Positions 8,489 to 16,653 are shown, numbered from the stretch's first letter. The stretch: DNA of 64,000 nucleotides from Thermogutta sp039793925 (GCF_039793925.1 NZ_JBAMME010000358.1:1-64000), one strand, 5' to 3'. Translations and numbers: made by a program. Notes: generated from the letters alone by a model not told the origin.

Positions 8489-8683
8489 GATTTCACTCCT
8501 TATCGACAATCCGGCATGGGGGTGGTCATGCGCGGGTAATCCCCCTCACACCTCTCAACTTATTTCATGAATCCGCTGGCACCTCTGTGGAAAACGACAA
8601 TTAATTCTTTTCATCTAACAACCGATCGCTCCATCGTTTACATCAACAACCACATCGTGCCCGACAGGCAGCCGATCGCCTTC

Positions 8684-9016
8684 CTAACTGTGCGATTCCG
8701 ACGATTCCGGCTGCTTGCTGTAGATACACCGCTGCCCCACATGCACGTGATCGACGATCCCGATTATGACGGTGTCCACCGGAAGATTCTTTGTTTCCGG
8801 AGTAAGTCGGGCACTGGACCCCTGCACAATGAGGACCATTTCTCCTTCGCCCGCACCCACCGTGTCCACCGCGACAAAGGTTCGGCCGGTGGCCACGAGT
8901 GTGCTCCGCGTTTGCGGATCCACACGATAGGGTTCCACGAGAAGGAGTTTTCGCCCCACCATCGAGTCCACCTTCTGCGTGGATACCAGTGACCCTGTGA
9001 CCTTTGCTAAGAACAT
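8684..9016 (-). CDS. BMC-P shell pentamer protein (EutN/CcmL family)
   Basis: This 110-residue EutN/CcmL protein starts MFLAKVTGSLVSTQKVDSMVGRKLLLVEPY and continues with FVAVDTVGAGEGEMVLIVQGSSAR (canonical DxVGAGxGExVLxxxGSSAR) and VDTVIIGIVDHVHV. It is the most canonical of the three vertex proteins in this operon, and has a short hydrophilic tail. It begins four bases after the acetate kinase stop, so the two are probably translated together. Confidence 0.94.
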   Translation of the reverse strand: MFLAKVTGSLVSTQKVDSMVGRKLLLVEPYRVDPQTRSTLVATGRTFVAVDTVGAGEGEMVLIVQGSSARLTPETKNLPVDTVIIGIVDHVHVGQRCIYSKQPESSESHS

Positions 9017-9020
9017 AGCA

Positions 9021-10202
9021 TTACAGTGACTCTAAAAGGGCCTTTGTTTGTCGGGCGACGATCAACTCTTCATTGGTCGGGATGGTCCAGATCCGAACCC
9101 GCCCCTGCGGCGAGCCGATTTCGCATTCTCCACGAGCCGCGCGATTCTTCTCTTCGTCGATCACAATGCCCAATTCGCTCAGCTCGCGGCACACCGCGGA
9201 GCGGATTTCCGGCTGGTTTTCACCGATGCCGCCCGTAAACACCAGGACGTCGGCCCCACCCAGTTCGACTAGGGAAGCGCCGACATACTTGCGGATGGCC
9301 GCTACAAACACGTCCACCGCGAGCCTGGCACGATGGTTACCCTCCGCAGCCGCTACCATGATGTCCCGGAGATCGGTGCTCNNNNNNNNNNCCAAAAGAC
9401 CGCTTTGCGTGGCCAGCACGTTGAGAATTTCCTCCAGGGACTTGCCGGTGTGCTTCATGATCACCGGCAGTGCAAATGGGTCGAAATCACCCACGCGGTT
9501 GTTGTTGGGGAGCCCTGTCTGGGGACTCATGCCCATACTCGTGAACACGCTTTTCCCGCCAGAAATGGCGCAGACCGAACTGGAACCTCCCAGGTGGCAG
9601 GAAATGACCCGCAAATCGTTCCGCCCAAAAATTTCCGCTGTTCGCGTGGCGATATAACGGTGACTGGCCCCGTGAAAACCCCAACACTTCACGCCCCATT
9701 CCGCCCATTCGTAGGGAACGGCGTAGAACCGGTTACGATCCGGAATGGTGCTGTGAAAACCGGTTTCAAAGGCGGCGACCAGCGGGATCTCTGGAAGGTT
9801 TTCCCGAAGAATTCGCATCGCCCGAATGTAGGGAGGATTGTGCGCTGGCGCGACCGGCACCATTTCCTCCATGGCGGCCAGCACTTCTTCGGTGACCAGT
9901 TGAACGCCGCTGATCCGCCCTCCGTGAACAGCTTTGAAACCGATGGCAGCCACTTCCCGAGCGTCTTTCAGGCACCCGGTCTGCGGATCGGTGAGCTGGG
10001 CAAGGCACTGGCGAACCGCTGCGGCATGATCGGGAACATGAGCCATCAATTCATACCGCTGCCCCTTAATTTCCACAAAGCAGCGGCTTTGCGGTGTTCC
10101 GATGCGTTCGACACCGCCCCGAGCGATCTGCGTCTCGGTCTGCATGTCGAACAATCGGTATTTGAAGCTCGTGCTTCCGATGTTCGCCACCAAAATATGC
10201 AT
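9021..10202 (-). CDS. ackA: Acetate/propionate kinase, interrupted by a 10-N assembly gap
   Basis: About 393 residues of the acetokinase family (ASKHA fold). Motifs include NIGSTSFKYRLFD at the start (family NxGSSSLKY), AVHGGRISG, FETGFHSTIPD, GFHGASHRYIA, SCHLGGSSSVCAI, TSMGMSPQTGLPNNNRVGDFDP and FTGGIGENQPEIR. It converts acyl-phosphate and ADP to the acid and ATP, the last, energy-yielding step of the BMC pathway. The ATG at 10202 has AGGAGG seven bases upstream. Ten Ns at 9382-9391 fall in the SGLL...STDLRDI segment; the frame continues through them, but family alignment suggests about one residue is missing. HLGGSSS differs from the common HLGNG form, a variation seen in BMC-associated kinases as far as I recall. 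Confidence 0.92.
   Translation of the reverse strand: MHILVANIGSTSFKYRLFDMQTETQIARGGVERIGTPQSRCFVEIKGQRYELMAHVPDHAAAVRQCLAQLTDPQTGCLKDAREVAAIGFKAVHGGRISGVQLVTEEVLAAMEEMVPVAPAHNPPYIRAMRILRENLPEIPLVAAFETGFHSTIPDRNRFYAVPYEWAEWGVKCWGFHGASHRYIATRTAEIFGRNDLRVISCHLGGSSSVCAISGGKSVFTSMGMSPQTGLPNNNRVGDFDPFALPVIMKHTGKSLEEILNVLATQSGLLXXXXSTDLRDIMVAAAEGNHRARLAVDVFVAAIRKYVGASLVELGGADVLVFTGGIGENQPEIRSAVCRELSELGIVIDEEKNRAARGECEIGSPQGRVRIWTIPTNEELIVARQTKALLESL
9382..9391. other. Assembly gap (10 Ns) inside ackA
   Basis: Ten consecutive N bases. On the minus strand the flanks read SGLL-G.. and STDLRDI, so the reading frame is kept if the gap really is 10 bases (or 10 plus a multiple of 3). Confidence 0.99.
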
Positions 10203-10399
10203 CCTGCAGCCTCCTGACAAATCCCGTTATCCCACAGCGCCAACGTGTTCCTCGCCGAAAAAGCCACTCTTCTCCCTTCCCCGGTTCTTAGGACGTCCCG
10301 CGCAGGCGCGGCCTTCCTATGTACGGAGCCCGCACGCCAGATGGGAGGCACTCCCGGGCAATGGTCTTCCTTCAGGAGCCCGCCATCAGAGTGCCTCGT

Positions 10400-10669
10400 T
10401 CAGGTCAGATACGCTGCAATGACGCCCTCGGCCGGGCGAGGAATGATGTGGCTGGCCACCAGTTCCCCGACCTGCGCTGCGGCATTCGCACCGGCTTCCA
10501 CCGCAGCCCGCACGCTGCCGACATCGCCGCGCACAATGGTGGTGACCAATCCACCGCCAATCTGCACACGTTTGACGATCTGCACATTGGCCGCTTTCGC
10601 CATAGCGTCTGTAGCCTGAACCAGCGCCACCAAACCACGAGTTTCAATCAAACCAATTGCGTCTTGCAT
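10400..10669 (-). CDS. BMC-H shell hexamer protein
   Basis: The 89-residue protein has a single Pfam-type BMC domain: MQDAIGLIETRGLVALVQATDAMAKAANV, then VQIGGGLVTTIVRGDVGSVRAAVEAGANAAAQVGELVASHIIPRP. It forms the hexagonal facet tiles of the shell; the pore loop is GGG in QIGGGLV. The ATG at 10669 is chosen because GGGGGA lies nine bases upstream and because the domain begins there; an upstream extension of 20 residues is not expected. It follows the second BMC-H gene and precedes the acetate kinase. A planctomycetal BMC normally has exactly two BMC-H proteins, as seen here. Confidence 0.95.
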   Translation of the reverse strand: MQDAIGLIETRGLVALVQATDAMAKAANVQIVKRVQIGGGLVTTIVRGDVGSVRAAVEAGANAAAQVGELVASHIIPRPAEGVIAAYLT

Positions 10670-10744
10670 GGCGTTCAGTCCCCCTATGCTGCTAACCGAA
10701 TGATTGTTTTTTCGTTGTTTCCGTGCCATTGCAACTTGCCGTTA

Positions 10745-11050
10745 TCAGTCAGTCTTGCCACCCTTACCGGCACCTGCCGGGAGGACCACCGATAAGTCGT
10801 CGTGCGGACGCGGGATCACCTGCACACTGACGACCTCGCCGATTCGGGCTGCGGCAGCCGCACCGGCGTCGGTGGCCGCCTTCACCGCGGCAACGTCTCC
10901 GGTGACGAAAACGCTCACCAGACCGCTACCCACCTTGTCCCAGCCCAAGAACTGCACGTTAGCGGCCTTGAGCATGGCGTCCGTCGCTTCAACCAGGGTG
11001 ACAAAACTCTTCGTTTCGATCATTCCCAGAGCTTCCATTTGTTTGGCCAT
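10745..11050 (-). CDS. BMC-H shell hexamer protein
   Basis: The 101-residue BMC-domain protein starts MAKQMEALGMIETKSFVTLVEATDAMLKAANV and continues with VGSGLVSVFVTGDVAAVKAATDAGAAAAARIGEVVSVQVIPRPHDDL. The pore loop is GSG instead of GGG as in its neighbour, so the two hexamers probably differ in pore polarity or metabolite selectivity. A short Gly/Lys tail (AGAGKGGKTD) follows the domain. It is a tandem paralogue of the next gene in the operon; the two are similar in length but clearly diverged, not a recent duplication. Confidence 0.95.
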   Translation of the reverse strand: MAKQMEALGMIETKSFVTLVEATDAMLKAANVQFLGWDKVGSGLVSVFVTGDVAAVKAATDAGAAAAARIGEVVSVQVIPRPHDDLSVVLPAGAGKGGKTD

Positions 11051-11156
11051 TGCTGTTCACTCCACCTCAATACTGAAGAACAACACCTTCGTTTCCGAAT
11101 TCCCTAAACGCACCGCAACAGTGAATCGCTCATCCTCTCTGGTCTTGCCGTCCATG

Positions 11157-11822
11157 TCACGGTTTGTACAGTTCCACTCGAGTTGCATGCTCGATGTCCG
11201 CCGCGTTGCCTTCGTCCGTGTCCAGGTGGACTTCAAGCTTACTGGTTTCATCCGCCCGGACGATCACATTTTCAAAGACCGTGGTGCACGGCCCCGACTC
11301 GATCCTCAGACACATGACGTCTCCATTCTTGACGCCGTAATACTCGGCGTCACGGTAATTCATATGCACGTGCCGGGCAGCCCGAATAACCCCCTCCTTA
11401 AGGTCCACACTTCCTGCTGGTCCCACGAGCACGCATCCTGGCGTCCCTTTCAGATCGCCACTCAATCGAACCGGAGCATCAATCCCCAGCGAGATGGCGT
11501 CCGTGAAAGCGAGCTCCACCTGGGTTTTGGAACGCGGAGGCCCCAGGACGCGGACCGTCGGCAGCATCCGCCGGCGAGGACCGACGATCATCACGGTCTC
11601 CTCCGCTGCGTAAAAACCCTCCTGGTACAGCCATTTGTAAGGCTTCAGTTCGTGCCCCGGTCCAAAAAGGATGTCGATGTGTTCCCGGGAAAGATGGCAA
11701 TGCCGCGCGGAGATGGTGACCACCACTTCGGGCCTTTCCTTTGGCCCGCCGAGAAGTTTGACCACAATCTCCCGAACAATCTTTTCAACTTGAGCGCGAT
11801 CAATCGAAGGCGCCTGTGCCAT
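11157..11822 (-). CDS. pduL: PduL-type phosphate acyltransferase with N-terminal encapsulation helix
   Basis: The 221-residue PduL-family phosphotransacylase converts acyl-CoA and phosphate to acyl-phosphate and CoA, recycling CoA inside the BMC. Two His-rich metal-binding motifs are present: SARHCHLSREH (H41, H43) and AARHVHMNYRDAEYYGVKNGD (H151, H153). Residues 6-24 (SIDRAQVEKIVREIVVKLL) form an amphipathic helix that looks like an encapsulation peptide, as on other BMC PduL proteins. The ATG at 11822 begins five bases after the regulator's stop codon; a TTG overlapping that stop is an alternative. The site before the ATG is weak, suggesting coupling to the regulator gene. It is unrelated in fold to Pta. 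Confidence 0.94.
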   Translation of the reverse strand: MAQAPSIDRAQVEKIVREIVVKLLGGPKERPEVVVTISARHCHLSREHIDILFGPGHELKPYKWLYQEGFYAAEETVMIVGPRRRMLPTVRVLGPPRSKTQVELAFTDAISLGIDAPVRLSGDLKGTPGCVLVGPAGSVDLKEGVIRAARHVHMNYRDAEYYGVKNGDVMCLRIESGPCTTVFENVIVRADETSKLEVHLDTDEGNAADIEHATRVELYKP

Positions 11823-11827
11823 AGCTC

Positions 11828-12691
11828 TCAAACCTTATTGGTCGGAATGGGAGAAAACTGCGTTTGAGCATCCAGAACCGAACGCAATACCGGTTCTTCC
11901 GCCGATTCGGCAACCGACGCGAGAATCAACTGCACACCCGCAGAGGCGAGCCTTTCCCGCCACGCTTCCGGAAGCTCGGCGTCAGTGACCACGTAATCCA
12001 CATCCTCCAGCCTGCAGAGATGAGCAAGGCTGCGATAACCGAATTTGGAGCTGTCGGCAACGATGATCACTTCGTCTGCCGCCCGCATCATTGCCCGCTC
12101 GGTCTCCACAAGCAAAAGGTTGTTGTTGAAAAACCCCTCTTCGTCCACCGACGCCACACTCAAAATGGCCTTGCGAACCCGCAGCGAGGCGATCATGGCG
12201 TCGGCCTGCGGCCCCTGCGTGACCCCAGAGCGGGGACATACATTGCCACCAACAAACACTAGGTCACTGGTGGGGTCAGAAGCAAGTAAATTTGCCACGG
12301 GGAGAGAATTGGTCACCACGTGGAGCGGCATCCCCAGTAAAAGCCGCGCAACCTCGTAGGTCGTTGTTCCCCCATCAAGAAGCACCGAATCCCCCGCCGA
12401 AATCAACTCGACTGCCTTCCGTGCAATCGCCCGCTTCTGCTCCCATCGCATCGGCTGCCGGGTCTCAAAATGGGGCAGTTTGGGCGAACTTCCCGTGTAC
12501 AAAGCCCCACCATGAATCCGTTTGGCATCGCCCTGCTTTTCGAGATACTCCAAGTCCCGCCGGATTGTGGACTCCGAAACCCCCAAAGCGCCGGCAAGCT
12601 CATCGAGCGTCGCAAAACGACGTGAGCGAATGAGCTCCAGAAGCTGCGTCCGACGCTCCTGCACTGCCGTGGTTGGATGACCTGCCGGCAT
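11828..12691 (-). CDS. DeoR-family transcriptional regulator of the BMC operon
   Basis: The 287-residue protein has an N-terminal DeoR winged helix-turn-helix at about 12-65 (RRFATLDELAGALGVSESTIRRDLEYLEKQG followed by IHGGA) and a DeoRC sensor domain with SVLLDGGTTTYEVARLL, VVTNSLPVANLL, FVGG and VETERAMMRAADEVIIVADSSKFG. DeoR proteins are usually repressors released by sugar phosphates. As the first gene of the BMC operon it probably controls its own transcription, with a phosphorylated deoxysugar or DHAP-like metabolite as the likely signal (inferred). AGGATGAG lies just before the ATG at 12691. PduL follows within five bases. Confidence 0.93.
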   Translation of the reverse strand: MPAGHPTTAVQERRTQLLELIRSRRFATLDELAGALGVSESTIRRDLEYLEKQGDAKRIHGGALYTGSSPKLPHFETRQPMRWEQKRAIARKAVELISAGDSVLLDGGTTTYEVARLLLGMPLHVVTNSLPVANLLASDPTSDLVFVGGNVCPRSGVTQGPQADAMIASLRVRKAILSVASVDEEGFFNNNLLLVETERAMMRAADEVIIVADSSKFGYRSLAHLCRLEDVDYVVTDAELPEAWRERLASAGVQLILASVAESAEEPVLRSVLDAQTQFSPIPTNKV

Positions 12692-13087
12692 ATCTCATCC
12701 TGACAGAACAGTGAACAACACGTGGTGAAAATCTACCATCCTTCGACTAACTTCAGCCTACCATGCCGGCTTAATTCTGTCAACAGTTGCGCGAATTGTG
12801 TCGCAATTTCGAATTATTTTTGGCAATTAGGCGTGAAAAATTCGGCACAATATGTCAACAAGGTCGCAGGCGGGTGGCGGTATCCCCCCGCGCTTTGATC
12901 CCCTTGTCGTGCCAATTCCCGTCACATTCCAAAAAGCCCGCTTTTTCAGAAAAGACCTCAAGGTTTGCCTAATTTCGACCGATGGTAACCGGCAGCAGGA
13001 GTAATCCCTCGTCTGCTTGACCGGTGCGGGTTTTTCGACCGGTGCCGGTGAGGTGACATATAGCAGGCAAATACCCGGAGGATCCAC
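12692..13087. other. Divergent control region between BMC operon and plus-strand membrane-protein operon
   Basis: This 396-base region separates divergent genes. It holds the BMC promoter (12755-12783) and an AT-rich patch at about 12784-12850 with an AATTG-5-CAATT inverted repeat (12794-12808) and further CAATT/GAATT copies that could be a DeoR-type operator. Near 13018-13056 two copies of GACCGGTGC lie 20-odd bases apart, just upstream of the plus-strand gene. No gene was found. Confidence 0.5.
12755..12783 (-). promoter_or_regulatory. Putative sigma-70 promoter of the BMC operon
   Basis: On the minus strand a perfect TTGACA (-35) is followed after exactly 17 bases by TAGGCT, a fair -10 box. 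Transcription would begin near 12748, about 57 bases before the regulator's start codon. It is adjacent to an inverted repeat that could serve as operator. Confidence 0.5.
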
Positions 13088-14734
13088 ATGAACAAGCCTC
13101 TCCACACGGATGACGCCCCCTCGCAAGGCACAGTGCGGGTGCTGGCACGGCTGCCCTATGTTGGTAGGGAGCGAGAGACGGGGCCCGAGCAAGCCACCTA
13201 TCCGTTTCGTGCAACTCCCACCCCTTTCTTCTCCGATCCGATTCGTCGCGGACTGGCGTTGGGAGTGGCCGCCGTTCTCCTGCTCGGCGTGATCTGGTTT
13301 ATCGCCGGGCGCGGGAAGAAATCTGAAATCGCCAGCAACGGACAGGACAAACCGTGGCAAACGGCCGTACCGCGGCCTGATGCCCCGGAAGCACCTGCTT
13401 GGAGTCCCCCCTCTGTCAGTCTTCCAGGGGAAGGCGTTCAATCGACGCAGGCCCAACCGTTCGGCCTGGCAACTGATTCCCAGCCGGTAACGCGGTCTCC
13501 GCTCGGTTTCGAGCTGCCGCCAGGCAACAGTTGGGGAAGTCCCCAAGAGAACCCGGTAAATTCTCCCGCCATACAACCGGCGTTAACAACTGGCGAGCCG
13601 ATTATGGCGTGGGAAAACCCGCAACTCACCCAGGGATCTCCGGGACCGGTGGCCATGCAGGCCCAAATCAATTCCCAGTATGGCATGCCTCCGGTGAGTC
13701 CCTCCGGAAATCCATCGACTCCCTGGGCTAACGCAGCCGGATTTGGCGCCAACCCGCCTGGACCCACTCCGATGAATTCCACACCGTATGGCTATGCCGG
13801 TGTCGCACCGGTCGCGCCGACCGCGGCATCGCCCGCCGGATCAGGGCAGATTGTTCGTAACCCCTACTTCAACAACCAGCCAGTCGCCCAGAGCGCCAAT
13901 GTGCCGTTGAATCAGTCGGCTGGTGACTTCACACCGGGGGACAATCCGTGGGGCCAACCGGTGACAGCGACACTTCCAGCTTCCTGGCCGACTCCCGTGG
14001 AGCTTCAACCACCGAGTACCGTGAGCGGTCCTAGCGTCATAGTCGCATCACGACCGAACGCTCCGCAATTCGCGCAACCCAGCGGTTCGCCGACCGTTCC
14101 AAGCTCCGCTCCTGGTACCGGTTACCCGCAGGCCGCGCAATGGAATCTGCCCTCTCTAACAGCGGGAAGCTCGAATTACAGCAATGCGCCCTCGGCCTCC
14201 GTGGGCGTTCCCCAAAACGCATGGGGCAATCCGATGAGCCAACTTCCGGCCCCCGGCCATACACTTCCTTCAACCGGTGGAAATTCGTTGGATGGTGGCC
14301 TCTACTCGAACGGTGTGCGCGTCAGTCAGTCCGGTTACCAGGGACCGGTGGGCACGCCAGGACAGCAGCAAAGTCCCGCGTATAATGGCCCCAGCGCCAC
14401 GGTGTGGGGCGATCCCAGAACAGCGGCTCCCGGCCAGATGTTGCAGCCCGGCCAAAACCAGCAGGGCCCCAGCTATCCCAGCACCGATTCGTATCGCTAT
14501 TACGGTCCCACGTCGCAGCCGGGTGCTCAGCAGCCGCACGACAATCAGGTCGTGCCTGCCACGTATGCGAATCCGTCATGGGGCAACCAGATGAATGCTT
14601 TCGCCCCAGGTTCGACAGGAGCTACAGCCTCTCCAGGCAGTTCTCAACGGCAGGTTGGCACCTCTACGGACCAGCTTTACCCGACAACCGGCCAGACCGG
14701 CTACAACCTGTATCCCACGTCGGTGCTGCGGTAA
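13088..14734 (+). CDS. Single-TM protein with long Pro/Gly/Ser/Gln-rich disordered region
   Basis: This 548-residue protein is not recognised. The N-terminal 50 residues are hydrophilic, followed by one transmembrane helix at about 55-74 (LALGVAAVLLLGVIWFIAG) with basic flanks on both sides. The remaining 470 residues are low-complexity, rich in P, G, S, N, Q and A, with repeated short motifs such as NPWG, WGNP and QPSG and almost no charged residues. The start has GGAGG six bases upstream. It leads a plus-strand group with a CpsD-like ATPase and an ExeA-like ATPase, so it may be a membrane or envelope partner of those, for example in surface polymer export. Codon usage looks normal for the window, so the frame is real. 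Confidence 0.7.
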   Translation: MNKPLHTDDAPSQGTVRVLARLPYVGRERETGPEQATYPFRATPTPFFSDPIRRGLALGVAAVLLLGVIWFIAGRGKKSEIASNGQDKPWQTAVPRPDAPEAPAWSPPSVSLPGEGVQSTQAQPFGLATDSQPVTRSPLGFELPPGNSWGSPQENPVNSPAIQPALTTGEPIMAWENPQLTQGSPGPVAMQAQINSQYGMPPVSPSGNPSTPWANAAGFGANPPGPTPMNSTPYGYAGVAPVAPTAASPAGSGQIVRNPYFNNQPVAQSANVPLNQSAGDFTPGDNPWGQPVTATLPASWPTPVELQPPSTVSGPSVIVASRPNAPQFAQPSGSPTVPSSAPGTGYPQAAQWNLPSLTAGSSNYSNAPSASVGVPQNAWGNPMSQLPAPGHTLPSTGGNSLDGGLYSNGVRVSQSGYQGPVGTPGQQQSPAYNGPSATVWGDPRTAAPGQMLQPGQNQQGPSYPSTDSYRYYGPTSQPGAQQPHDNQVVPATYANPSWGNQMNAFAPGSTGATASPGSSQRQVGTSTDQLYPTTGQTGYNLYPTSVLR

Positions 14735-14904
14735 AAGAGGAACAGCCCGTGTGACCAATGGTTGGGCAGCATGCCGAGACGCGTCGAGCCGACGTTGTCA
14801 TTGTCAAGAACCAGCGGTGAAAACGCGATCCGATGGATGGAGGCTGTCCGCGGCTCCCTTTGGTGACTGCACCGGTTCTGTCTGCTTGTGAGTGAGACGC
14901 TGAT

Positions 14905-15801
14905 ATGAGAGATCGGTCAACGACAATCCGGCTGGAAGAAGCGTTTCTGAAATTGGGGCCTCCAGGCCAGACTAGTGCCGCTCCACCTTTGGAACAAAAA
15001 CTTCAGGACCAACTCAACGACCCAAGAGCGGCCGAAACGGCTTCCTCAACCCCGGCAACCAGTGTCGCGCAGAACGGCTCTCCTCCTCACGTTCGGCCGG
15101 CGTTAGAAGTCGACCGTTTCGCACCCCCACCCGCTTTGGTTCACCTTCTTCAGTTTGCAGCAGAGGCTCTGGAAGGCTGTCTGCAACGCATTCGCCAGAG
15201 TGTGCACTCCAGGCCGCGAGTCGTTGGCTTCGCCTCCTGTGAGTCGCACCAGGGATGCACCACGACCGTTCTGGCCGTCGCTTACGAGTTGGCACGCGCT
15301 GGGGAAAAAGTCCTCGTTATCGACGGCTCACCCGACCACAGCCTGGCCAACTCCCTGGGAGTCGTGGCCGAGCGCGGCTGGCAAGATGCTGTCCCTAGCA
15401 AACTGTCGCTGCGAGAAGTGATGATCCGGTCGGTGGAGGATGGCTTTGACATCTTGCCCTCGCGTCCCGCCCAGACATTTTCCCCTTCCTCGGCGACAGG
15501 AGTTCGCCTGCTTCCAGAATGGCAAAACACCTACGAATGGATTCTGGTAGACTATGGCACCGCTTTTGTAAGTGGTCCAGTTTCGCAAAGGGACGACTCC
15601 CAGGATATTCGGAGTTTGCCCTCGCGGAGTTCCGTGCCTTTGTCGGAATGCCGGGATTTCGTTGTCGTTCAGCGCATGGATTCAGTCACTTCAATTGTGC
15701 GTGAACTCCAAAAACGGGGGCGCGTGCTGGGCCTGATTGAGACGTTTGTTCCTCGCACAGCGGAAGCCAACCGTGTGTTCTGCGAACGTGAGGCGGCATG
15801 A
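14905..15801 (+). CDS. CpsD/CapB-like tyrosine-kinase-type ATPase with degenerate P-loop
   Basis: The 298-residue protein matches the layout of BY-kinase/ParA-like ATPases: a disordered N-terminus, then RVVGFASCESHQGCTTTVLAVAYELARAGEKVLVIDGSPDHSLANSLGV from about 104, WQDAV...LREVM, FDILPS and WILVDYGTA near 213. The position of the Walker A is occupied by CESHQGCTTT rather than the usual GE.G.GKTT: the essential lysine is missing. The Walker A' region (VLVIDGS) has D but the Walker B resembles LVDYG. A catalytically weak or regulatory paralogue is therefore likely. No Tyr-rich tail is seen. It lies between the Pro-rich membrane protein and an ExeA-like ATPase, suggesting a polysaccharide or export role. 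Confidence 0.7.
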   Translation: MRDRSTTIRLEEAFLKLGPPGQTSAAPPLEQKLQDQLNDPRAAETASSTPATSVAQNGSPPHVRPALEVDRFAPPPALVHLLQFAAEALEGCLQRIRQSVHSRPRVVGFASCESHQGCTTTVLAVAYELARAGEKVLVIDGSPDHSLANSLGVVAERGWQDAVPSKLSLREVMIRSVEDGFDILPSRPAQTFSPSSATGVRLLPEWQNTYEWILVDYGTAFVSGPVSQRDDSQDIRSLPSRSSVPLSECRDFVVVQRMDSVTSIVRELQKRGRVLGLIETFVPRTAEANRVFCEREAA

Positions 15802-15843
15802 GCACAGGCCCGTGCGGTGAAAACACCGTTCGGTGGAGCGAGT

Positions 15844-16653
15844 ATGTATACAGGTTTCTGGAAACTTCGCGAACAGCCCTTTCGGAACGAGTTTCGCCCC
15901 TCATTTTATTTCCCAAGCGGCTCTCATCAGGCGGCTATCTTGAAGGTGCGCTACGCCGTAGAACAGCGCCATGCCAGCACTCTTCTTGTTGGTCCGGCGG
16001 GAACCGGCAAGTCCTTTGTTACGGAGCTGCTTTCCGCGTCACTTCCCGACTCGTATCAGCCTATTGTCCGCAAAACAGCCCTTTTCGACGATCCTGAGGC
16101 GTTCCTCGTGGACCTGGCCGAAGAGCTGGGATCGGCACCGCAACGGTCTGGATACACAGCTTTCCGTTATCTCGAAGAAACTCTGACAAAAAACCGAAGC
16201 GAGGACCGTCACGGCATCCTCATAATCGACAATGTACACGTTTTTCAGCACCAGCGAACCTGGGAGGTCCTCCGTAACCTCATGACAATCACCGTCGACG
16301 GCCAGCCTGCCTGGACCGTGATCCTGGTGGGACACCCCCTCGTATTGCCGATGATGGAACAACTTCCCCATGTCGATGAATTGCTGGCCATAAAGTCTTT
16401 CCTGCGTCCCCTGACGGCTGACGAAACCCGGCACTACGTGGAACACTGTCTCCGGCAAGCAGGTGCCACGGATTCGATTTTCACGCCGGAAGCCCTCCAA
16501 CGGGCAGCCGACCTCTCCGGCGGTATTCCCCGCCGCATCAACAGGTTGTGCGACCTTGCTCTCCTTGTGGCCTATGCCGAAAAATCACCCCGGGTGGACG
16601 CCCACCACGTGGAAGCGGTGTTTGACGAACTCTGCGGTATTCCGGCGCAGTGA
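15844..16653 (+). CDS. ExeA/GspA-like AAA ATPase
   Basis: The 269-residue protein starts MYTGFWKLREQPFRNEFRPSFYFPS, the classic ExeA opening (MY..Fg....PF......p.yf). Walker A is GPAGTGKS at 50-57, Walker B is ILIIDNVH near 125-132, and the C-terminus has the lid motif LSGGIPRRINRLCDLALL. ExeA family members energise assembly of secretion pores across peptidoglycan (type II secretion) or sit in exopolysaccharide clusters. The ATG at 15844 is preferred over one nine codons upstream because it matches the family start and has GGTGGAG shortly before it. It lacks the C-terminal peptidoglycan-binding domain of full-length ExeA. It shares a transcription unit with the CpsD-like gene 42 bases upstream. 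Confidence 0.87.
   Translation: MYTGFWKLREQPFRNEFRPSFYFPSGSHQAAILKVRYAVEQRHASTLLVGPAGTGKSFVTELLSASLPDSYQPIVRKTALFDDPEAFLVDLAEELGSAPQRSGYTAFRYLEETLTKNRSEDRHGILIIDNVHVFQHQRTWEVLRNLMTITVDGQPAWTVILVGHPLVLPMMEQLPHVDELLAIKSFLRPLTADETRHYVEHCLRQAGATDSIFTPEALQRAADLSGGIPRRINRLCDLALLVAYAEKSPRVDAHHVEAVFDELCGIPAQ

Noticed and set aside
12827..13576. Minus-strand frame of about 250 codons across the BMC divergent region and the start of the next gene
   Set aside because: It overlaps the AT-rich control region and a real plus-strand gene with a good ribosome-binding site; no recognisable motif.
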